12,469 bases of DNA from Pseudobdellovibrionaceae bacterium (GTDB taxonomy: Bacteria > Bdellovibrionota > Bdellovibrionia > Bdellovibrionales > UBA1609), in NCBI GenBank assembly GCA_026712605.1, contig JAPORL010000129.1:1-12469 (forward strand), written 5' to 3'. The notes beneath the pieces were generated by a model that worked only from the letters and a program-made list of their open reading frames with translations, did not search any database and was not told the origin of the DNA. A program made the position numbers and the translations under genes. Positions 8,166-12,469 of the stretch are shown here, piece by piece. How positions within the stretch are numbered: the first letter of the stretch is position 1; each line of letters starts with the position of its first letter.

Positions 8166-8416
8166 AAAAAGCGTTTATTTTTTTTAGCCTTATATTTCTT
8201 ATAATTACCCCAGTTAGTCTTGAGGCTAAAAAAAGATCTAATAAAGATAGAGTTGTAGAAATTAATTTTGATGATGAGCTTTTAATTAAAGGAAAACTTT
8301 TAGGTCCTAGCTTATTTACTCTTTATCAAAAAAGAAATGTAGAGTTTGGAAAATTAATTAAACCTAGAAAAAATTTTTTACCAGAAATGAGGACAACTTT
8401 AGGGGATATAAAATAA
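8162..8416 (+). CDS. Small exported protein of the gliding operon, unrecognised family
   Basis: An 84-residue protein. Residues 1-22 are a signal peptide (MKKAFIFFSLIFLIITPVSL, cut likely after EA). The mature 62 residues start KKRSNKDRVVEINFDDELLI and contain KRNVEFGKLIKPRKNFLPEM near the C-terminus, with charged and hydrophobic residues alternating like a small structured domain. It is preceded by AGGAG about 7 nt before the ATG and overlaps the previous stop (ATGA). Codon use matches its neighbours, so it is a real gene. Its place between the large TPR gene and gltG suggests a small periplasmic accessory part of the same complex. GltF of M. xanthus is one candidate by position, but I do not recognise the sequence well enough to name it. 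Confidence 0.82.
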   Translation: MKKAFIFFSLIFLIITPVSLEAKKRSNKDRVVEINFDDELLIKGKLLGPSLFTLYQKRNVEFGKLIKPRKNFLPEMRTTLGDIK

Positions 8417-8431
8417 ACAATATTATTTTAT

Positions 8432-8436
8432 AGGAG
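8432..8436 (+). promoter_or_regulatory. Strong ribosome binding site deciding the TTG start of gltG
   Basis: AGGAG lies 5 nt before a TTG at 8442. The FHA domain begins immediately with LSLKIFKDSKLV, and no in-frame ATG or GTG is close by, so the TTG is the likely start. Confidence 0.75.
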
Positions 8437-8441
8437 TCATT

Positions 8442-10469
8442 TTGAAGTATTTATCATTGAAAATTTTTAAAGATTCTAAACTTGTTAAAACAAAAATTTT
8501 TACAGATGATCAGATTAGTATTGGAAGTAGCGAAGGTTTGAGTCTTCAACTAGAAGGTATTTCACCTTGGCATGTTTTAATTGAGAGAAAGCATGATATT
8601 TTTTGTATTTTAGATTTAAATTCAGAAACAGGAACTAAATTAAATGGAGAGCAAATTACTGATGAAACCGCTTTGCAATCGGGTTCTATTATTCAAATAG
8701 GAGACTATGAAATTCATTTTTTTGTAGGGCCTCCTAAGGAGCAATCCGTATCAAAAGCTTCTTCTCAAACAGCAGTTCCCTCTTCTCAGCCAGAAATACA
8801 ATCTCAAGTAAGCGCTCCTCCTCAGTCAGAAATACCTTCTGAAAAGACAGTATATTCTCCTCAGCCAGAAATCCCATCTCAAGCAACAGTTCATTCTTCT
8901 CAGCCAGAAGTGCCTTCTGAAAAGACAGTGTATTCTCCTGAGTTTGTAAGTAAGCCAAAAGGTTTTTGGAATACTTATGCGCCTTCAAGCCGTCTTAAAA
9001 GTTTAGACGATTATTTAGAGCCTTCTATAGGAAATTTGATTGAAGTCAATGTGTGTTGGAGAGAACGAATTTTAAAAACTTATTATTTTTATAAAAAAGG
9101 TGATGTTTTTATAGGAGGAAATAAAGACTGTCAGGTGAAATTTCCTAATATGCAAAATCGATCTTCTTATAAATTATTAACAATTTCTTCAGGGGCTCAA
9201 ATTCATTTAAGTGGAGCTGTTCAAGGAATGTTATTTCAAGGTAAAAATAAATCAACACGTGTCTCTCATGCTCTTAAGGGAAATCAAAATGTTACTTTAA
9301 AGCCTTATGAAATGGTTAGGTTGGATTTTAATTCAAACTTAAAATTATATATTAGGCTTATAGATAAACCTGCGATTCCTCCTCTGACAGGTTTATTAAA
9401 TTTAAGAGTTTCAGAGGCTCTTGCCTTGTTATTTGCCTTTTTATTAACAGGACTATTGTTCTTTTTTGGAACTTTATATGCTCCCGCTTTTTTAACAGAA
9501 GATATAGAGTTTATAGAAAAAGATACAAGAGTGGCGCAAGTGATTTTTAATAAGAAACCAGAAGAAAGAACAATTGTAAAATATGAGCTATCTGATAAAA
9601 CCACTCGATCAGTACCAATTAAAACAATTAAAAAAACAAGACCTAAAAAACTAGCTGTAAAAACTCCAAAAGTTTCTAAGAAAAAGCCAGTTAAAAAATT
9701 TAAGGCTCCTAAAAAAGGCAGACAAGGAAAAATAGCGGCAGTGGCTAAAGGTAAAAGAAAAGCAACTAAGAATATTAAAGTAGGAAGCGCTCGACCAGGA
9801 GGCTCTATTAAAACAGGAAAAGCGGGGTCTTCAGCTCAAACTGTAGCTAAGGATCCAACTAAACTGGGTGTTTTAGGAATATTGGGTGGCGGTGGAGTTA
9901 TGGATAAGCTTGATAAAGGAGCTAGCGGTCCCGGTGGCTTAGTTGGACTTGCCGATCAATTTTCAGGAGGAGCGGGAACAGAGGATTCTTATGAAGGCAA
10001 GGGTTTAGGAACACGTACTAAAGAACTGAGTTCAGGTCAAGGTACAGCTATACAAGGTATTTCAGGGATTAAAACAAAGGGTAAAGGTTTAGGAGTAGCT
10101 GATTCTGGCAGAGGAGGACTTGGTGAAAGAGGGCGTATGAGTATAGAATTTAGTACAGATGATATAGATGTTACAGCAGGAGAAATTGATAGAGAAGCTA
10201 TTCTTCGTGTTATAAGGAGGAATCAAAATAAGTTTCAAAGATGTTATCAGTTAGCTTTAAATCAGAAGGCTTCTATTCAAGGGAACTTGTCAATGAGGTG
10301 GATGATTTCAGCAAATGGAAAAGGCAGAAATGCCAGAGCGGCAGGGAGTGATATAGATAGTGATACTTTAAAAAATTGTGTAGCAGGGGTTTTGGAAAGT
10401 TTGATTTTTCCAGAACCGCCATCTGGACAAATTCCAGATGTTACATTTACTTTTAGATTTTATTTATAA
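8442..10469 (+). CDS. gltG: GltG-like transducer: FHA domain, membrane segment, TonB-like C-terminus
   Basis: A 675-residue protein starting at TTG. Residues 1-97 form an FHA domain with SPWH (the SxxH motif), DLNSETGTKLNG (the NG motif) and IQIGDYEIHFF. The usual GR arginine is replaced (SIGSSEG), so phosphothreonine binding may be weak or lost. Residues 116-166 are 12-13-residue Pro/Ser/Glu repeats. A second beta-rich domain spans about 197-313, and one membrane segment lies at 326-351 (LLFAFLLTGLLFFF). Next come a lysine-rich stretch (about 395-450) and a glycine-rich linker to about 575. The end (578-675) matches the AgmX/PglI-type TonB-like C-terminal domain: REAILRVIRRNQNKFQRCYQ, then GNLSMRWMISANGKG, then LIFPEPP. 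This layout is that of M. xanthus GltG, thought to link cytoplasm, inner membrane motor and periplasm. GltJ shares the C-terminal domain but has zinc-finger and GYF domains instead of FHA, so GltG is the better match. The next gene starts 23 bp later. Confidence 0.83.
   Translation: MKYLSLKIFKDSKLVKTKIFTDDQISIGSSEGLSLQLEGISPWHVLIERKHDIFCILDLNSETGTKLNGEQITDETALQSGSIIQIGDYEIHFFVGPPKEQSVSKASSQTAVPSSQPEIQSQVSAPPQSEIPSEKTVYSPQPEIPSQATVHSSQPEVPSEKTVYSPEFVSKPKGFWNTYAPSSRLKSLDDYLEPSIGNLIEVNVCWRERILKTYYFYKKGDVFIGGNKDCQVKFPNMQNRSSYKLLTISSGAQIHLSGAVQGMLFQGKNKSTRVSHALKGNQNVTLKPYEMVRLDFNSNLKLYIRLIDKPAIPPLTGLLNLRVSEALALLFAFLLTGLLFFFGTLYAPAFLTEDIEFIEKDTRVAQVIFNKKPEERTIVKYELSDKTTRSVPIKTIKKTRPKKLAVKTPKVSKKKPVKKFKAPKKGRQGKIAAVAKGKRKATKNIKVGSARPGGSIKTGKAGSSAQTVAKDPTKLGVLGILGGGGVMDKLDKGASGPGGLVGLADQFSGGAGTEDSYEGKGLGTRTKELSSGQGTAIQGISGIKTKGKGLGVADSGRGGLGERGRMSIEFSTDDIDVTAGEIDREAILRVIRRNQNKFQRCYQLALNQKASIQGNLSMRWMISANGKGRNARAAGSDIDSDTLKNCVAGVLESLIFPEPPSGQIPDVTFTFRFYL
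8787..8939 (+). repeat. Intragenic 39-bp repeats coding Pro/Ser linker in gltG
   Basis: Four consecutive units start at 8787 (36 bp), 8823, 8862 and 8901 (39 bp each). They encode QPEIQSQVSAPP, QSEIPSEKTVYSP, QPEIPSQATVHSS and QPEVPSEKTVYSP. Units 2 and 4 are most alike, giving a 78-bp higher-order period. The region is a flexible linker between the FHA domain and the second cytoplasmic domain, and is likely to vary in length between strains. Confidence 0.85.
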
Positions 10470-10480
10470 TTAGCAACCAG

Positions 10481-10486
10481 AGGAGG
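10481..10486 (+). promoter_or_regulatory. Consensus ribosome binding site of aglR
   Basis: A full AGGAGG sits 5 nt before the ATG at 10492, the strongest site in the window. It fits high synthesis of the channel subunit, which in TolQ/ExbB-type complexes is the most abundant subunit. Confidence 0.75.
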
Positions 10487-10491
10487 TAAAA

Positions 10492-11178
10492 ATGGATGCG
10501 CAAACAGTAGAACTTATGTATAGATGTGAAGGAATATCGGGTTTAGCAAAACCTTTTTGTGAAGGTGGGACGGTAATGTATTTTATCGCCCTTATTGGTT
10601 TTGCCGTTGTCATGCTTATTTTAGAAAGAACAATCACTTTAAAAAAAATGAGTGTTGACAAAAACGCTTTAAGTGAAAGTTTGTTTGGAATGATTCTAAG
10701 AGGAGATATCCAACAAGCTATTGCTTATTGTGACGGAAAACCTTCTCCTTTAACAAACACTTTAAAGGCCGGTTTGGTTCAGGTTTTAAATAAAAGACCA
10801 GATGAAGAAATTCAGGTAGCCATGGATGCTTCTGTTTTAAGAGAGACTCCTAAGATAGAAGGCTGGACATCTTTTCTAGCTGTTTTTGGAAACTTAAGTG
10901 TGCTTGTTGGTCTTCTTGGAACTATTATTGGATTGATAACTTCTTTTAGTGGGGTTGGGCAAGCCGATGCGGCTACAAAGGCGGCTTTGCTATCTCAAGG
11001 TATTTCCGAAGCTTTGAATTGCACTGCTTTTGGTTTGTTAGTTGCGATAATATCTATTTTTGGCTATGCAATTTTTCAGACTATTATTGGAAGAAGTATC
11101 ACAGAAATGACAGAAAGTACGATGAATTTAATGAATGTAGTGGTTTCTAATAGGGATAAGATTGAATCTAAAAATTAG
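10492..11178 (+). CDS. aglR: TolQ/ExbB/MotA-family proton channel subunit, AglR-like
   Basis: A 228-residue inner-membrane protein. Three hydrophobic segments lie at about 28-49 (VMYFIALIGFAVVMLILE), 126-150 (FGNLSVLVGLLGTIIGLI) and 177-200 (CTAFGLLVAIISIFGYAI). The large cytoplasmic loop between the first two is typical of TolQ/ExbB. LLGTIIGLI with T144 and the third-segment T178 (ALNCTAFGL) are the conserved channel positions of the family. Position between a GltG-like gene and two TolR/ExbD-like genes identifies it as the AglR-type subunit of the gliding motor rather than TolQ or ExbB proper, since no tolA, tolB or pal lies beside it. In M. xanthus AglR with AglQ and AglS forms the proton-driven gliding motor. 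Family call is firm; AglR assignment rests on context. Confidence 0.88.
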   Translation: MDAQTVELMYRCEGISGLAKPFCEGGTVMYFIALIGFAVVMLILERTITLKKMSVDKNALSESLFGMILRGDIQQAIAYCDGKPSPLTNTLKAGLVQVLNKRPDEEIQVAMDASVLRETPKIEGWTSFLAVFGNLSVLVGLLGTIIGLITSFSGVGQADAATKAALLSQGISEALNCTAFGLLVAIISIFGYAIFQTIIGRSITEMTESTMNLMNVVVSNRDKIESKN

Positions 11179-11209
11179 AACCAGCTTTTTAAATTAAGAG
11201 GAGAGGTTT

Positions 11210-11689
11210 ATGGCGCAGTTTCAAGAAATGAATCCTAGTAGTGGCAGGAAATCTAATGTGGATCTTAATCTGGTCCCTTTCATTGATTTAATGAGTGTTT
11301 GTATTATATTTTTACTAATCACTGCTGTTTGGACTCAAGTTTCTATGATACAGTTAGGATCTTCCATTTACTCTAAAAAAACTACAGATGATATTATTGA
11401 GCCTCCTCCTTTTTCTGAGCTTATTTTAAGAGTAGATGTTTTACAAGAAGGCTTTCGTATTTTGTTGGGAAAAGATTTTATATCTGTGCCAAAACTGTCA
11501 GACGAAAATTATGATAAAGATAAATTGATTGCTATATTAAAAAAAGCAAAAGAGCAATATCCCGAAAAAATGGATGGCGTCGCTTCTGTAAGAGATCAAG
11601 TTTATTACAAACATTTAATTGAAGCTATGGATGCTCTTTTAATAGCTGGTTTCCCTCAAGTTTCTATAACAACAACAGGAGTTCAGTAA
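11210..11689 (+). CDS. aglQ: TolR/ExbD-family motor subunit, AglQ-like
   Basis: A 159-residue protein with one membrane segment at about 24-44 (FIDLMSVCIIFLLITAVW) after a short cytoplasmic N-terminus, then a periplasmic domain. The motif DLNLVPFIDLMSVCIIFLL is the TolR/ExbD signature; D26 is the proton-carrying aspartate, equivalent to the D28 whose loss blocks M. xanthus AglQ. The C-terminal end (ALLIAGFPQVSITTTGV) has the usual beta-strand ending of the ExbD periplasmic domain. A purine-rich site GAGGAGAGG ends 3 nt before the ATG. It follows aglR by 31 bp and precedes the other TolR-like gene by 1 bp. AglQ rather than AglS is chosen by order and by the closer match to the standard motif. 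Confidence 0.85.
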   Translation: MAQFQEMNPSSGRKSNVDLNLVPFIDLMSVCIIFLLITAVWTQVSMIQLGSSIYSKKTTDDIIEPPPFSELILRVDVLQEGFRILLGKDFISVPKLSDENYDKDKLIAILKKAKEQYPEKMDGVASVRDQVYYKHLIEAMDALLIAGFPQVSITTTGVQ

Positions 11690-11690
11690 T

Positions 11691-12284
11691 ATGCCTATAT
11701 ATGCCCCTGGTATTCGTAGAAAAGGAAGTTATGCGCAAAGCGCTAAAAGAGATGTTGTGGCTGTTTTACAGCTAACGGCTATGGTGGATATGTTTACTGT
11801 TTTAGTGGTTTTTTTACTACAAAACTATGCAGTGACAAATCAGATACTTCCTATTTCAGAGAAAATAGCGCTTCCTCAAGCTAACGAAGTTAGGGAGCTA
11901 AAACCTTCTCATGTGGTTCTTATTTCTGATGGAATAATTACTTTAAATGAGCTTGTTTTGGGTTCTTTATCAAAAGAAACTTCTGATTCCGATTGGGTTT
12001 TTCTGCCTTTAAGAGAGAAAATGGTGGAATTGATGCAAATGGCTCAAGAGGGGGGGAGTAACTTTTTATTGGCCCAGCTTAAACAACTGAGCGCTGATCC
12101 AGAAGATGAAAATATTATTAAACAGGCTCCTTTTAGGGTTACAATTCAAGCTGATGAAAACACTCAATTTTTAGATGTTAAAAAAGTCATGTACACTTTA
12201 ACAGAAGCTGGTGTTAGAGAGATGAATTTTGCCGTTATAAAAACAACAGATGTCAAATTTAATAAAGAGCGTAATCCTCAATAA
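11691..12284 (+). CDS. aglS: TolR/ExbD-family motor subunit, AglS-like
   Basis: A 197-residue protein with a basic cytoplasmic N-terminus (GIRRKG, AKRD), a single membrane segment at about 23-45 (VAVLQLTAMVDMFTVLVVFL) and a periplasmic domain. D33 in LTAMVDMFTVLVVFL occupies the proton-binding aspartate position, so this second subunit also keeps it. The periplasmic part is about 40 residues longer than in the preceding paralogue, and the strand FRVTIQADENTQFLDVKKVM is the typical ExbD end domain. The start is 1 nt after the previous stop, with AGGAG about 10 nt upstream inside that gene, so translation is coupled. It is the last gene of the operon; beyond it comes only 44 nt and then the palindromic repeat. 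Confidence 0.85.
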   Translation: MPIYAPGIRRKGSYAQSAKRDVVAVLQLTAMVDMFTVLVVFLLQNYAVTNQILPISEKIALPQANEVRELKPSHVVLISDGIITLNELVLGSLSKETSDSDWVFLPLREKMVELMQMAQEGGSNFLLAQLKQLSADPEDENIIKQAPFRVTIQADENTQFLDVKKVMYTLTEAGVREMNFAVIKTTDVKFNKERNPQ

Positions 12285-12328
12285 TTCTTTTATAGTTTGT
12301 CAAATTTGAAATTTTAATTTTGTTGATT

Positions 12329-12435
12329 AAAAGCTTGTAAGATACAAAGCTAAAAACTTTGGACATGCGTTTTGCTACAAAGCGACTGTTGGTCTTTATA
12401 TGTTTAAATCCGAACTTTATTTTTAACTTTGTGTG
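12329..12435. repeat. Palindromic element, copy 2 (inverted relative to copy 1)
   Basis: This 107-nt unit matches the reverse complement of 869-990. The block 12361-12387 (GGACATGCGTTTTGC onward) agrees at 26 of 27 bases with 931-957, and 12397-12416 agrees at 18 of 20 with 901-920. Between these blocks 9-10 bases are unrelated, so the central hairpin of copy 1 is mostly lost. The outer arm ACAAAGCTAAAAA pairs with TTTTTAACTTTGT (one mismatch), and an A-to-C change relative to copy 1 is matched by a G on the other side. The right arm stops early, where copy 3 begins. It lies 44 nt after aglS and could fold in the 3' end of the operon transcript. Confidence 0.88.
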
Positions 12436-12469
12436 AAAAGCTTGTAAGATACAAAGCTAAAAACTCGGA
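12436..12469. repeat. Palindromic element, copy 3, cut by the window edge
   Basis: The first 29 bases (12436-12464) are identical to 12329-12357, followed by CTCGGA, which resembles the TTCGGA of copy 1. It is therefore the start of another element in the same orientation as copy 2, giving a tandem pair with a 107-nt period that may continue beyond the window. Confidence 0.85.

Noticed and set aside
8734..8988. Minus-strand open frame opposite the gltG linker
   Set aside because: It mirrors the 39-bp repeats of the coding strand, giving Leu/Glu-rich repeats, and has no ribosome site or family resemblance.
9305..9604. Minus-strand open frame opposite the gltG membrane segment
   Set aside because: It lies wholly inside a well-supported gene on the other strand and shows no recognisable domain or ribosome site.
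10470..10661. Minus-strand open frame opposite the start of aglR
   Set aside because: It is fully antisense to the aglR ribosome site and first membrane segment and resembles nothing known.
12285..12328. Rho-independent terminator directly after aglS
   Set aside because: Only short AAATTT-type self-complementarity is present with no GC stem, so no terminator can be claimed before the repeat element.
12329..12469. CRISPR array suggested by the identical 29-nt repeats
   Set aside because: Only two repeats are seen and the 78-nt interval is too long for a spacer. It is itself the rest of a repeat unit also found at 869-990.

Overview
The window is AT-rich (about 30% GC by eye) and looks like chromosome from a Bdellovibrio-like or other predatory/gliding deltaproteobacterial-type bacterium (Bdellovibrionota or a relative of Myxococcota). 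This rests on gene content: one long co-directional operon encodes a compact relative of the Myxococcus xanthus Agl-Glt gliding machinery. The species cannot be named from the sequence alone.

Layout. Positions 1-700 (minus strand) hold most of a site-2 protease family (M50) membrane metalloprotease. It runs off the left edge and carries an exact 30-bp in-frame tandem duplication just after its HExxH motif. Positions 701-1155 are a divergent intergenic region. It contains a 122-nt near-perfect palindromic element (869-990) and, outside it, a 28-nt motif present twice in inverted orientation (748-775 and 1005-1032). Positions 1156-12284 hold nine plus-strand genes packed with 4-8 bp overlaps or short gaps: two paralogous outer-membrane beta-barrel proteins, a GltC-like TPR protein, a 1312-residue TPR protein, an 84-residue exported protein, a GltG-like protein (FHA, membrane segment, TonB-like C-terminal domain), a TolQ/ExbB-type channel protein (AglR-like) and two TolR/ExbD-type proteins (AglQ- and AglS-like). 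Positions 12329-12469 hold a second copy of the palindromic element, in the opposite orientation, followed in tandem by the start of a third copy that is cut by the window edge.

How the genes may work together (inference from the Agl-Glt model): the AglRQS-like inner-membrane complex would use the proton-motive force. GltG would couple it from the cytoplasm (FHA) through the membrane into the periplasm. The two TPR proteins and the small exported protein would bridge the periplasm, and the barrel proteins would be the outer-membrane end. In M. xanthus these parts are spread over several loci; here they form one apparent transcription unit. No GltH, GltI, GltJ, MglA or AglZ equivalent lies inside the window.

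The least explained content is the palindromic repeat family at both ends of the operon and the paired 28-nt motif between the divergent genes.
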